Below are positions 55,425 to 63,789 of a stretch of DNA of 64,000 nucleotides, in pieces. The DNA is taken from NCBI RefSeq assembly GCF_014652275.1, contig NZ_BMYM01000001.1:1054001-1118000 (forward strand). The letters run 5' to 3'. A model generated the notes under the pieces. That model was not told where the DNA came from. It searched no databases and saw only the letters and a list, made by a program, of their open reading frames with translations. Numbering within the stretch: position 1 is the stretch's first letter; each line of letters opens with the position of its first letter. The position numbers and the translations under genes were made by a program. The stretch comes from Parahalioglobus pacificus (lineage in GTDB: Bacteria > Pseudomonadota > Gammaproteobacteria > Pseudomonadales > Halieaceae).

Positions 55425-56039
55425 TCAGCGGCCATATTTCGGCAGCCTCAAATCCTTGATGATGGCGATCGCTCGCAGAGAGAAGGCCAGCATTGTCGCG
55501 GTCGGTAGCGCAATCAGCGTATCTAATCCGAACAGAGGGCTGATCATCAGGCAGTAGCTCATAGCACCGAGCAATGCCGCCGTCACGTAGATGGACGGTT
55601 CGAGTAGCACTGGCGGCACCCCAAGCAAGCCATCACGGATCAGGCCGCCGAAACTAGCGGTCATCATCCCCATGCCGACCGCGACTATATAAGGGGCATC
55701 CCATGCCAGGGCCTTGGCGGTGCCCAATACGGAGAATAGCGCCAATCCCAACGCATCTGCCCATAGGAGGACCGTCCTCAGACTTTGGAAGAAAGGTGCG
55801 AAAAACCAAGTGGCGATGGAAGCAGCCAAGCACACCCACAAATAGCGCGTATCAACCACCCAAAAGACCTGGTCTGTGTTGAGGATCAGGTCGCGGACGG
55901 TACCACCGCCGATGCCCGTAATCGTGCCAAATAACACAAATGCCAGTATATCCAAGCGCCTTTGGGCCGCGGCGAGCGCTCCGCTGATCACAAAAACGGC
56001 GACGCCGATCAGGTCCAGATAAAGAATTGTGTCAGACAT
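55425..56039 (-). CDS. TRIC-family (UPF0126) trimeric cation channel protein
   Basis: This is a 204-residue membrane protein of two similar halves, each with three segments. The conserved glycine-rich motifs are GTITGIGGGTVRDLIL (near residue 38) and TASFGGLIRDGLL (near residue 128). Characterised bacterial relatives conduct K+ and Na+; some are linked to glycine transport. It stands alone on the - strand. Identity as a family member is clear; the ion is not. Confidence 0.93.
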   Translation of the reverse strand: MSDTILYLDLIGVAVFVISGALAAAQRRLDILAFVLFGTITGIGGGTVRDLILNTDQVFWVVDTRYLWVCLAASIATWFFAPFFQSLRTVLLWADALGLALFSVLGTAKALAWDAPYIVAVGMGMMTASFGGLIRDGLLGVPPVLLEPSIYVTAALLGAMSYCLMISPLFGLDTLIALPTATMLAFSLRAIAIIKDLRLPKYGR

Positions 56040-56160
56040 TTACGTCGATCTGCCTCAAGAAACGTTTACTATAAACGCAAATACGTATGACACTGTACCG
56101 GTAGGCGCTTCAAGATTGATGCGCGAGTGGCCTAGCAATAATGAAAAAGAGAGGCGGACT

Positions 56161-56382
56161 ATGGCGGCAAGACCTGCCGGGTTTAAGGCAGTTACATTCG
56201 TTTTCGTAATCAGCATGATTGCCGTGCTCTACTGGTTAACGTTTGGACAACAGGCAGATCCCTGCGCTGCTCCTCAGTCGGATATCAGTGGCGCTGTGCT
56301 CGCCGACGATGAAGACGCCCAAGATGCTCTTGTAAACCGAGCAATTGTTGTTCGCGCGAATTGCGCCAATAGAAAAGATTAG
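56161..56382 (+). CDS. small single-pass membrane protein
   Basis: This 74-residue protein starts at an ATG preceded by GAGAGGCGG. It has one N-terminal membrane helix, AVTFVFVISMIAVLYWLTFG, and an acidic exported tail with two cysteines (DPCAAPQSD and RANCANRKD). It is probably anchored in the inner membrane with the tail in the periplasm. I do not recognise a family. Confidence 0.6.
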   Translation: MAARPAGFKAVTFVFVISMIAVLYWLTFGQQADPCAAPQSDISGAVLADDEDAQDALVNRAIVVRANCANRKD

Positions 56383-56677
56383 CTGATCCGCCATACTCCT
56401 AATGATCGTTTTCCTTTATCTTTCTGCCTTTACCAACAGCCATCTCAAACCGCAAACAGCTCAAGCGCCATATGAGGGCTCGCCCCTGAGACAATAGCCG
56501 CTTACTGATTTCTTCCAGACTTTTTTGCCCGCTAACTTATGCAACTTTCGCGCGCAGCGTGAACGGTTTTGGGGCAAAGTCGGTATTCGATGCCTAAATC
56601 AGTTCGGGCGTTTTGAAAAGTCCACTATCACCCCATAGCTAGCGTCAATAAGCTCCATTTCATAAGATAATAATTGC
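56383..56677. other. intergenic region before the - strand gene array
   Basis: This is 295 bases without a gene. At 56567-56584 the sequence TTTTGGGGCAAAGTCGG resembles a decayed copy of the repeat that punctuates the array to the right. Nothing else was recognised. Confidence 0.35.
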
Positions 56678-57172
56678 TCATAATCGTGTCAGCAGTATGA
56701 GTAATAGAGTCGTAGTCAGCGCTGCTAGTACCGTTCGTATTGCGTTCCATTTCAGCCATCGAGAATCAAACATGGCGGTCATTTCCATCAACTCAGCATC
56801 GCTCATTGCATCAAGATCACAGGATTGAAGGTGATTATTCAATGGGATGTTAATTATAAAAGTTGGAAGCTGGACGCCAAAAAGATAGACAAGGCAGGAG
56901 GCAGCCAGAAGCATTTGATCAACACCCTCCAATTACCAGATTCCGAGCACCGTAGAGGCGATTAACGCCACCACAGAGCCGAGCCAGACAAGCATGAATA
57001 TAGGATGATTGTTTTGAATCACCCGATCCATCGCCTTAAATGACTTGAGAAATTCAAGATAACCCATAGTCCTAATGCCCGTCATCACAACAACCGCAAA
57101 GGTGAAAACCAGCCCAGCGACCAGAGAACAAAGTAACGTACAGAGTAGAATGGCAAATTGCATGAGATTCAT
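56678..57172 (-). pseudogene. DUF1772/anthrone oxygenase-family membrane protein interrupted by one in-frame stop
   Basis: The N-terminal half (57172-56936; LCSLVAGLVFTFAVVVMTGI, KAMDRVIQNNHPIFMLVWLG) and C-terminal half (56932-56678; VYLFGVQLPTFIINIPLNN, RWLKWNAIRTVLAAL) together make the normal DUF1772 protein of about 160 residues. They are in the same frame, split only by TAA at 56935-56933, where relatives commonly have Gln (one base change from CAA). TTG and ATG codons follow, so a separate C-terminal fragment might be made. It is the first gene of the array and most likely a recent pseudogene or a sequencing error. Confidence 0.8.
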
Positions 57173-57326
57173 GATTAGCGATGCCTTTGGATTAGTCTTT
57201 CACTTAGGTATAGACCACATCAGCACACCTCACAGAGCGCAGAATATTGTAGAGCCTGACACGGTTCAATCATTAAGATAGGTCCGCTAGCACCTCAAAG
57301 GGGACATTGATCGCTGATGGTTGAAT

Positions 57327-57351
57327 GTCCGCTTTGGGGCCAGAAGCGGAC
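57327..57351. repeat. array repeat copy a (best palindrome)
   Basis: GTCCGCTT, a GGGGCC core and AAGCGGAC give 8-base arms that pair perfectly. It lies 78 bases past the 3' end of the hypothetical gene at 57430-57948. It is the most complete copy of the family found at ten places up to the window edge. Confidence 0.8.
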
Positions 57352-57429
57352 GCTCATAAGTCGGTTGCTCAAAGCGTAGTCGCTGCGCATGGATACATGC
57401 GCATGTTGAGGAATCGCTGTGAACAACAC

Positions 57430-57948
57430 TCAATCTATCCTTCTATCCCGTAGTGATTCACAAATCTCGAAAACAAAAGAGATCTCAACGTCTGTAAAAT
57501 CATAAAATACGACAGCAGCGGATTCATCCATGGTCAAAACGTAACTTACGTTTTCGTCACTAACGAGAAATGAGTATAACTTTACGCCCTCTAGCTCCCA
57601 CTCAATGCGAGGCTCGATTACTCTGCCATCGCCCCAGGATATACTTTTCGGTAAAGCAAACTCCTCGTGAACGGATATCCTCTTCGTTACTCTAAAAATG
57701 TTCTTTTCGTCAGCGCTGCTAAACGAGGCTCGAGGGAAGTAGAACTCTCCTCTCTCGACTTCGAATGACATTTGCAATGGAACCGGGATGTGGCAAAAGC
57801 CATTGTAGATCGTATAAAAGCCATCATCGTAGATATTTTCAGAAGCAGCGAATGCTTCTGTGATCTGTAGGACTGCAAGGGCCAGGACAATGATTCTCGT
57901 GGGCTCCCAGTTCAGGATCGATTGGTCAAATATTTGCTTCAAAGGCAC
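57430..57948 (-). CDS. secreted hypothetical protein
   Basis: This 172-residue protein has a hydrophobic export signal (TRIIVLALAVLQITEAFAAS). Its mature part is beta-rich (VERGEFYFPRASFSS, EWELEGVKLYSFLVSDENVS) with cysteines at FCHIPVP and ICESLRD. I do not recognise it. It is followed by repeat copy a at its 3' side, as are its neighbours by their copies, so gene and repeat form one cassette-like unit. Confidence 0.6.
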   Translation of the reverse strand: MPLKQIFDQSILNWEPTRIIVLALAVLQITEAFAASENIYDDGFYTIYNGFCHIPVPLQMSFEVERGEFYFPRASFSSADEKNIFRVTKRISVHEEFALPKSISWGDGRVIEPRIEWELEGVKLYSFLVSDENVSYVLTMDESAAVVFYDFTDVEISFVFEICESLRDRRID

Positions 57949-58016
57949 GACTTTTTTGTGAATGTTGCATCAGCATTCTTAGCCGGAAGCTACCAACTTT
58001 CTTGAATTGAGATTCT

Positions 58017-58029
58017 GGGCCAAAAGCTG
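58017..58029. repeat. array repeat copy b (degenerate)
   Basis: GGGCCAAAAGCTG sits directly against the stop codon of the gene at 58030-58332. The left arm is lost, leaving the core and part of the right arm. Confidence 0.5.
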
Positions 58030-58332
58030 TCATCTGTTTTCCATCTCCTCTAGCTGTCCTTTGTGTGCCTCGTAAGCGCACCAAGAGCCAAATGCAAGTA
58101 TCACAGCAAATCCGGCAAGTGTAAGGTGCGTAATGTTCACACCTTCGAGCGATCGAGAGGTTGAGAGTGTTACAAAAATCAAGAGAAAGAGAATATAGGC
58201 AAAGCTATAGGCCACTCCATATATGAAAGATCGCCTGATGCTATACCTCTTACTCCTGCAGTACCGTGCTAGTAAAGCGATGCCTGCTAAAGCTATAACA
58301 AAAATCAGTGATTCAATTGGGTCGCGGTGCAC
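58030..58332 (-). CDS. small membrane protein, paralog of its neighbour
   Basis: This 100-residue protein has three hydrophobic segments (LIFVIALAGIALLARYC, SFAYILFLLIFVTL, LAGFAVILAFGSWCAY) and a basic loop CRSKRYSIRRSF. The next gene to the right codes for a shorter protein with the same layout, including the basic Cys-containing loop, so the pair arose by duplication. The function is unknown. Repeat copy b abuts its stop. Confidence 0.6.
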   Translation of the reverse strand: MHRDPIESLIFVIALAGIALLARYCRSKRYSIRRSFIYGVAYSFAYILFLLIFVTLSTSRSLEGVNITHLTLAGFAVILAFGSWCAYEAHKGQLEEMENR

Positions 58333-58372
58333 TCGGGTTCGCTCGATAATCTAGCTAGACACAGGCAGGGTT

Positions 58373-58389
58373 GGGGCCAATAGCTGACG
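58373..58389. repeat. array repeat copy c
   Basis: GGGGCCAATAGCTGACG ends one base before the stop codon of the gene at 58391-58669. It is the AGCTG variant of the right arm. Confidence 0.65.
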
Positions 58390-58390
58390 C

Positions 58391-58669
58391 TCATGTACTG
58401 CCCGAACTAGGCCACGCTGCATAGGCACCCGAGACAAAAATATAGGCAGAGAGACCAAGAATCGGCCCGATCTTCGTCATACGATCAGTGGTAGCTTCAA
58501 CTCCGGTTGCTACTATCCCTACCAACAGGAAGAGAAACACGCAGGAAACCGCATAACATGAGCCAATGATAAACCCCTTGCTGACGGGATATTCGCGCCG
58601 ATGGCAGTACCCAGCGACGAAATGCAAACCTAGTATCGCTGCAATAACTAATCCATACTCAAGAACCAT
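58391..58669 (-). CDS. small membrane protein, paralog of its neighbour
   Basis: This 92-residue protein has three hydrophobic segments (LVIAAILGLHFVAGYC, VSCVFLFLLVGIVATG, ILGLSAYIFVSGAYAAW) and the loop CHRREYPVSKGF. That loop matches the position and pattern of CRSKRYSIRRSF in the gene to its left. It is too divergent for recent duplication. Function unknown. Repeat copy c immediately follows its stop on the coding strand. Confidence 0.6.
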   Translation of the reverse strand: MVLEYGLVIAAILGLHFVAGYCHRREYPVSKGFIIGSCYAVSCVFLFLLVGIVATGVEATTDRMTKIGPILGLSAYIFVSGAYAAWPSSGST

Positions 58670-58702
58670 AGAGCTGTTGTACTCCTAATCGAAGGCAGTA
58701 AC

Positions 58703-58719
58703 GGGGCCAATAGCTGCCG
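58703..58719. repeat. array repeat copy d
   Basis: GGGGCCAATAGCTGCCG lies between the starts and stops of the flanking genes, 67 bases from the 3' end of the gene at 58787-59194. AGCTGCCG variant of the right arm. Confidence 0.6.
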
Positions 58720-58786
58720 CCGGGTACAGACCAAAGCATGGGTGAACAAGAGTGGCCGAGCGATCGAAACCAAGCATATTGCTGAT

Positions 58787-59194
58787 TCAGCGTTCGCTCT
58801 CAAGTTTCCTCTCAAGCATTGCTTTTTTAAAGTTTGATCGACTACTGAAGAATGCTGCCCAGATACAAAAGAAGCACAGTACGGCAGGTATCAGAAAGTC
58901 CATTGTGGAACCGTTCGATAACAATCGATTTACTAGGAAACCAAGCATTGAGGTTGCTACGAGGGGATAGGTAACCTCGGCTGCTGGCATCAAACGCTGA
59001 TCTGAATCGAAAGCCTCGGGGTGCTCTCGAAAGTATCGGTAAAGGAGAACTCCGCAGATGGCGTAAGCAGTTCCGAGAACCACAACCGACTGCGGCCCAA
59101 AGTCGAATGCGCCCATGGGATATATGATGAGTGAGGCGACAACGCAGAACACCAAAAAACTAAGGGAAAAGCCCAGGTACTGTTTCCTTGTCAT
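58787..59194 (-). CDS. membrane protein, function unknown
   Basis: This 135-residue protein has four hydrophobic segments (FSLSFLVFCVVASLIIYPM, VVVLGTAYAICGVLLYRYF, VATSMLGFLVNRLL and FLIPAVLCFFCIWAAFF) and a highly charged C-terminal tail (RSNFKKAMLERKLESER). The start is preceded by a weak ribosome site. I do not recognise a family. It sits between repeat copies d and e as a single-gene unit. Confidence 0.6.
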   Translation of the reverse strand: MTRKQYLGFSLSFLVFCVVASLIIYPMGAFDFGPQSVVVLGTAYAICGVLLYRYFREHPEAFDSDQRLMPAAEVTYPLVATSMLGFLVNRLLSNGSTMDFLIPAVLCFFCIWAAFFSSRSNFKKAMLERKLESER

Positions 59195-59301
59195 TGTTGA
59201 TATCTCCGCAATCAGACAGATATTTTCTAGTTAATGAACTATAGCAAAGGAACTGTCGCCTGCGACGTGAGAGTCGTAGAGTCACGCGCAATCTGCCAGT
59301 C

Positions 59302-59325
59302 AGCTAAGGGGCCAAGAGCTGCCGC
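59302..59325. repeat. array repeat copy e
   Basis: AGCTAAGGGGCC then AAGAGCTGCCGCT; the outer arms pair imperfectly. It ends seven bases before the stop codon of the lipoprotein gene at 59332. Confidence 0.6.
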
Positions 59326-59331
59326 TCAGAA

Positions 59332-60261
59332 CTAGGCTGATTCTTCGAGCTTAAGTTTCATGGCCTGAAGCTCTCCATGCTCCAAAATCATATCAAGCCA
59401 ATTTTGAGGGTATTCAGGATCAAATATCTCATCTTCTATCTGCTCCATATACTCCTGTTGCACTTTGCGAAATTGATCTCCCCTGCCCTCTGCGCTTTGA
59501 GCGTTCTGGGTGTCTCCAGAGGCCTCGTACATTACTTTTTGTAACGACGCACCAAAGCTATTTGTAATCAATTCGCGGCCTCTAGTTTCAAGCGCAAATC
59601 CTGCATTGATGCATGCCTGCCGCCACTCGTCGCCCTCATTAGATTGATCCTTGCACATCTGCATAATCGGACCGTATCTCGGAAGGTTCATTGCAGCTAT
59701 GTTAACTGCTAGATAGATGGCACAGCTCTCTCCATCGTCAGTGTAAGTGGAGAGGACGGCCGAAAACTCGTTTGCTTGCTCAGCCCATCGCGTGCTTACC
59801 GTCTCGAGCGCAGCAGCTCTCTGGAGATGCGTAAGGGCGTCCGAGAGTTCGCCTCTCTTAAACGCCATGACGCTCAGATGAAAATAAAAGAAGCCGTTCT
59901 CAGGCTCAAGCCTCATCAGTTCTTCGGTCGATCCTGCGATGCAGTGCTCTTCTCGTTCGCTATCGTTAGAGAAGTCGTAACAGTGATTGAGGAGAGTTTG
60001 GCGAGCCGTCACGTTACCTGGATCTATATTCAGAGCGCGAAGCAGCTGGGGCCGCTGGTCGCCCTTATAATCACCCGTCAGCGCGTATGAGTCTTCTAGA
60101 ACCGCACCGAGTGAAATCGCTGAAGGATCGTCCGTAGAGTAGAAATCTCGAACATCCTCTACAGTTGGGATTCCAGATTGACACCAGTCTACACCGCCGC
60201 TGGGGGAACACGCGCACAGCGTCAGGAGGACGACGCTGAGCACCGGAACTCTAAGAATCAT
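59332..60261 (-). CDS. TPR/Sel1-like lipoprotein
   Basis: This 309-residue protein has a lipobox VVLLTLCAC-SPSG at its start, so it is a predicted membrane lipoprotein. The body is helical with tetratricopeptide-like stretches (RALNIDPGNVTARQTLLNHC, ENGFFYFHLSVMAFKRGELS, LTHLQRAAALE), a layout used for protein-protein contact. Several cysteines (CQSG, NHCYDF, EHCIAG, ESCAIY) may form disulfides. No exact family is recognised. It is a single-gene unit between copies e and f. Confidence 0.65.
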   Translation of the reverse strand: MILRVPVLSVVLLTLCACSPSGGVDWCQSGIPTVEDVRDFYSTDDPSAISLGAVLEDSYALTGDYKGDQRPQLLRALNIDPGNVTARQTLLNHCYDFSNDSEREEHCIAGSTEELMRLEPENGFFYFHLSVMAFKRGELSDALTHLQRAAALETVSTRWAEQANEFSAVLSTYTDDGESCAIYLAVNIAAMNLPRYGPIMQMCKDQSNEGDEWRQACINAGFALETRGRELITNSFGASLQKVMYEASGDTQNAQSAEGRGDQFRKVQQEYMEQIEDEIFDPEYPQNWLDMILEHGELQAMKLKLEESA

Positions 60262-60279
60262 TTATCGTCTTTTCCTATA

Positions 60280-60308
60280 GTGGCCGCTAAGGGGCCAATA
60301 GCGGACAC
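60280..60308. repeat. array repeat copy f
   Basis: GTGGCCGCT, then AAGGGGCCAAT, then AGCGGACAC: the 9-base arms pair with one mismatch. This is one of the two clearest full-length copies and lies just upstream of the lipoprotein start. Confidence 0.75.
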
Positions 60309-60376
60309 TTGTTAACGCTCGAAGCAACGAGCGCGCGTTGTAGCGTCCAGCCCGACGGCGATGCTGCCTTTGCTTG

Positions 60377-60697
60377 TCATGTGTTTTTGTCATACTGCAT
60401 TAATTCTACTGGGACTCCATTAACTTCTATGAACGCAACTGTTAAACCGTCACTGGGTGAATTGGGTTGAATGATTATCTTTTGCCCTTTTAATGCATCG
60501 TCTAAATCACTTACTTCAAAAGCGACATGAGGCACAGATTTAACAAGCTCTGGATAAGGTGCATCTTTCCAATACCTTTGCCACTGAATACCAAAGGGAT
60601 TGTTTTCATGATCAGATACCGTCATTTTTAAATGAGGCAAATCAATTTCACCCTCAAATTTTTCTAGTGTTGGTATGCCTACATGATTAAATTTCAT
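60377..60697 (-). CDS. VOC/glyoxalase-like domain protein
   Basis: This 106-residue protein of the vicinal-oxygen-chelate type begins MKFNHVGIPT, and VPHVAFEVSDLDDALKGQKI and VAFIEVNGVPVELMQYDK give the second half of the fold. Half-domain units of this sort dimerise to form a metal-binding site. The coding sequence is visibly more AT-rich than its neighbours, which suggests separate acquisition. Substrate unknown. It lies between copies f and g. Confidence 0.75.
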   Translation of the reverse strand: MKFNHVGIPTLEKFEGEIDLPHLKMTVSDHENNPFGIQWQRYWKDAPYPELVKSVPHVAFEVSDLDDALKGQKIIIQPNSPSDGLTVAFIEVNGVPVELMQYDKNT

Positions 60698-60723
60698 TGG
60701 AATTCTTTTTAAATCTGAGTGAC

Positions 60724-60750
60724 AGCTAAGGGGCCAGGAGCGGACATTGC
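60724..60750. repeat. array repeat copy g
   Basis: AGCTAAGGGGCC then AGGAGCGGACATTGC. It lies in the gap between the VOC gene start and the 3' end of the next gene, 161 bases from its stop. Confidence 0.6.
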
Positions 60751-60911
60751 TGCAGCGGATTCAAGAAACGCATTCGAACTGAGTGACGCAAAAAAACGTT
60801 AATGCGAATACCAGCGAGTCGCGCCAGAACTCCTTTCAATATTCACTTGTTAAGAGTCGCCGTGTGCAATCTGCAATCCCAAATCAAAGCGATCGCATTC
60901 CCAGAAATAAC

Positions 60912-62078
60912 TTAATCACACATTAGGTTTACGCCAAAAATCTTATAACCACTCCGGAAGTAAACCAGCCCTTCACTACCGAGCACTTTCTCCTTTTTTC
61001 GAAAGTTTGCATACACATAAAGTTGGTTTTCACTTGCTTGGGCTATCCAGTGTTCTGTCGCAAACCCCTGATCTATAACTTGTATCGTTAATGAATCATC
61101 GATTCTGCCATCCTTATTCAGCAAGTTGAGAACAAGCTTCCCTGTGCTTCTATCTTTTTCATATTGATTTACTAGTACTGCATAGCTTTCGCTGCACGCG
61201 GCACTGATTGAGGGAGGATTGGATTCAACAGACCTGCCCGTCTCAGTCCAAAGGAGATCGAGGTTCTGATTCACGATTTCAGTAGTCATGCGTGCAAACG
61301 GGCGTTTGCGTGAGAAGATTGCAGCAGACCCCTTCGCGTCCAAGAACTTGGCTGTTACAGTGGTTTTCTCAGCGTACTCTCTTAACTCAGCGACTGCTGT
61401 TATCTGAGTATTGTTTTCCTTTCGCCATAGAACAGAGGCAACCACCTTTTTCCCGTCGACCACACCGGCTACCAGCACGCCTGCAAGCATATCCGAATAG
61501 AATCTAGTCAAGACTTTTGCCCTGTCGAGCCTCACTCCAAGCAATTCTTGCAGAGACACTTCGTAATCGGTGCCCGCAGCTAGTGTGTCTTGATTGTCAC
61601 GAATATCAGCCAACTGCTCAGCATCACCGCCTGCGCGGGAAAACTCTGGGTGATCTTCGTGAAGTAGCTGTCCATTGATCAATCGAAACATCGAAGAATC
61701 GAAGTCATCACGACCCCTACGTTCAATAATGATGAGGTCTTTGTCGACCGTGCGCATCTCGACCCCAATGCGACCACCGGACTTCATTGCCGAAAGAGGT
61801 GCTTTTTGATCACCGAAATGAACCTGAAACTTTGAGTACGGAGAAGCGCTCTCGCTTACAGCCACACTCCGCGCATCTACGAATTCCTGGCTCACAAATA
61901 CAGGCCCGCTTAAGTCCCCAACCCTCTGTATTACAGCCTCAATTTCATGGTCTGCCCCGGTTAGATATACCTCGTTTACCAAAAAATGGCTCCCAAGAGT
62001 CTGAGAGACACTCGCACCGGAGCTAAGCGTGAGCAACAATGCGCAGAGACCTATATATAGATGACTAGAGCAATACAC
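60912..62078 (-). CDS. secreted hypothetical protein
   Basis: This 388-residue protein has an export signal (LYIGLCALLLTLSSGASVSQ). The mature part is a run of beta-strand-like segments (LSGPVFVSQEFVDARSVAV, RIGVEMRTVDKDLIIIERRG, KKVVASVLWRKENNTQITAV) with three Cys near the C-terminus, ending at NLMCD. The layout suggests a beta-propeller or similar repeat fold, but I do not recognise a family. It is probably a soluble periplasmic protein. Repeat copy g is on its 3' side. Confidence 0.55.
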   Translation of the reverse strand: MYCSSHLYIGLCALLLTLSSGASVSQTLGSHFLVNEVYLTGADHEIEAVIQRVGDLSGPVFVSQEFVDARSVAVSESASPYSKFQVHFGDQKAPLSAMKSGGRIGVEMRTVDKDLIIIERRGRDDFDSSMFRLINGQLLHEDHPEFSRAGGDAEQLADIRDNQDTLAAGTDYEVSLQELLGVRLDRAKVLTRFYSDMLAGVLVAGVVDGKKVVASVLWRKENNTQITAVAELREYAEKTTVTAKFLDAKGSAAIFSRKRPFARMTTEIVNQNLDLLWTETGRSVESNPPSISAACSESYAVLVNQYEKDRSTGKLVLNLLNKDGRIDDSLTIQVIDQGFATEHWIAQASENQLYVYANFRKKEKVLGSEGLVYFRSGYKIFGVNLMCD

Positions 62079-62381
62079 TTTTTACTCCCTAATACAGTTG
62101 CCCAATGCTCTACCAGGTGACCTACGGGCCACAGCATATGCAGTACTCAAGTTGTCGGCTCTCATAGGCCGCCCCGACCCGGGAAAGGGGCAGTCGCAAA
62201 CTCCGACATTGCTACCTACGGTGGCAATTGGGAAAAGCGCAGCGTGAATCGGAAAGGAGTATCTAGCCAAGCAAATTGCGCTCATAGACATTCAACACTG
62301 GTAGGTATTGACGAGGTAATTATGCATAGGCAAGTCTCGTGATTTAGGTACGGCTAATGGGCCAGAAGCGGACGACCAAGC
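62079..62381. other. 303-base region containing repeat copy h
   Basis: This is the spacer between the GNAT stop and the start of the secreted protein's gene. It holds repeat copy h at its left end and no gene of note. A short open frame at 62082-62291 on - has no supporting features. Confidence 0.4.
62350..62374. repeat. array repeat copy h
   Basis: ACGGCTAATGGGCC then AGAAGCGGACG. The core has one change (TGGG). It ends seven bases before the stop codon of the GNAT gene at 62382. Confidence 0.6.
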
Positions 62382-62849
62382 CTAACGCCTCTCATAGAGC
62401 AGAGATGAGACCTCCGAACCGCGACACTGGATGTTCTTCTCTCCAATACATACAAAGTCGTTCTTGGTTAGTACACGCTGAGACCCAACGTTTTCAGTCA
62501 TAACTTTCGCTATCACAATATCGCCCTTGGGAAACGCGTCGTGAGCCAGCATCATCTTGAGTGCTTGCGTGCAGATGCCCTTTCCCCAATATTTCCTACC
62601 AACCCAATATCCTATCTCTGTCTGGCCGGCACCGATTGACCAGTAAGAGACACAAGCTACAACCTTTCCATCCAACTCTACTGCCCAAGGTGTTCGATCA
62701 AGTGCTGAATCTTCCATAGCTATCCACTGAATAGCATCTTGAACGGTGTAAGGATATGGGATGTTGGATGTCCACCGCGAGACCTCGTAGTCTCCAACAA
62801 GATCCGCAACTCTTTCCGCGTCTGATAAGTTGAATTTCCGGAGCTTCAT
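62382..62849 (-). CDS. GNAT family N-acetyltransferase
   Basis: This is a 155-residue acetyltransferase of the RimJ/RimL-like group, using acetyl-CoA. The acetyl-CoA loop region is WVGRKYWGKGICTQALKMML (Q/RxxGxG/A-type), followed by VMTENVGSQRVLTKNDFVCIG, where the family's Asn and the end-of-fold pattern are seen. It follows the DinB gene with no spacing (DinB stop at 62850), so the two genes are one unit between copies h and i. Substrate not predicted. Confidence 0.88.
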   Translation of the reverse strand: MKLRKFNLSDAERVADLVGDYEVSRWTSNIPYPYTVQDAIQWIAMEDSALDRTPWAVELDGKVVACVSYWSIGAGQTEIGYWVGRKYWGKGICTQALKMMLAHDAFPKGDIVIAKVMTENVGSQRVLTKNDFVCIGEKNIQCRGSEVSSLLYERR

Positions 62850-63344
62850 CTAACTTCCACGCGAATCTCGTCGATGTGGCTCTGTTTCATGGATAAAAAT
62901 ACCGTATCCGTCAATCGGGTGCGGTACGTGCGCCAGGTCGAGTGCACGCGCGATGCTCCCACGGTGATAAGAACTATGGTTCACAATATGGAAAAGTATC
63001 TCCTCCACTCTCAACATGCCGCGCTTGCCGTCAGCGAATACGAATGGAATCTCTTCTTCTAGGCTTCCAAGGTGTGAAACGTAGTGCTTATACCATTTGG
63101 CTGACAGCTTCAGTCTCAAGTTTAGTTCTCTGAAGACCGGAACAACATCTGTATTGGTACTTGGATGAGGAGGAGCATCACTGGTCAATCTACTTTTGAA
63201 CAGCTCTTCAACAATTACGATGTGATTTATCTGTTGAAGGGCGAAGGCATAAGCTTCAGGGTGCTTTTTCTGGTCGATGGACTCGACAGCGTCTAGCGTT
63301 CGCTGATCTGCCCATCTCTTATAGTTGAACATTTGACGCAGCAT
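62850..63344 (-). CDS. DinB family protein (putative metal-dependent hydrolase/thiol S-transferase)
   Basis: This is a 164-residue four-helix protein with the metal-binding histidines of DinB proteins: QQINHIVIVEELFKSRL near residue 40 and FHIVNHSSYHRGSIARAL near residue 120. Relatives bind Ni2+ or Zn2+ and include bacillithiol or mycothiol transferases. The N-terminus FNYKRWADQRTLDAV is typical. It is directly followed by the GNAT gene, so the pair is co-transcribed and may jointly handle a small molecule. Confidence 0.88.
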   Translation of the reverse strand: MLRQMFNYKRWADQRTLDAVESIDQKKHPEAYAFALQQINHIVIVEELFKSRLTSDAPPHPSTNTDVVPVFRELNLRLKLSAKWYKHYVSHLGSLEEEIPFVFADGKRGMLRVEEILFHIVNHSSYHRGSIARALDLAHVPHPIDGYGIFIHETEPHRRDSRGS

Positions 63345-63460
63345 GCAGCACTCCTAGTGCTTATCTAGCAACAGCATTCTTCGACCAGTTTACCTTTAAT
63401 CTTGATTTGCGGTGGATATATGGGCGGAGTTGGCTTCAAATCTATCACCCACGCTGGAGA

Positions 63461-63486
63461 CAGCTTTGGGGCCAAAAGCGGACACT
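63461..63486. repeat. array repeat copy i
   Basis: CAGCTTTGGGGCC then AAAAGCGGACACT. GCTTT and AAAGC arms pair around the core. It ends seven bases before the stop codon of the zinc-ribbon gene. Confidence 0.65.
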
Positions 63487-63493
63487 CAGCATC

Positions 63494-63751
63494 TCAACCA
63501 TCAGTGGTCACCCAGAAGTATATCGAGAAGACTAGAATAGCTGGAATCCACATTAGGGCTATTCGCCAACCCTTTTTTCTATATGCCTTTACATAGCTCT
63601 TGAGCTCTTGGACTTCCGATTTCGATAACGCATGACCACAGTGTGGGCACACCGAATCATAATCAAACATCTGTCGATTACAGTGAGGGCACGGCCCTAA
63701 CGGGGCATTCCACGTACCAGCCTTTGTCAGAATGTTTGGTTCAGTCGGCAT
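63494..63751 (-). CDS. zinc-ribbon single-pass membrane protein
   Basis: This 85-residue protein has two CxxC knuckles (GPCPHCNRQ and SVCPHCGHA, residues 20-40) that form a zinc ribbon. A basic stretch and a C-terminal membrane helix, IALMWIPAILVFSIYFWV, follow. It is probably anchored in the inner membrane with the ribbon in the cytoplasm. Unrecognised beyond the ribbon. It sits between copies i and j as a single-gene unit. Confidence 0.7.
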   Translation of the reverse strand: MPTEPNILTKAGTWNAPLGPCPHCNRQMFDYDSVCPHCGHALSKSEVQELKSYVKAYRKKGWRIALMWIPAILVFSIYFWVTTDG

Positions 63752-63789
63752 AAGCGAAAACGATTAGAAGAGGATTTCCCAAGTCAGAA

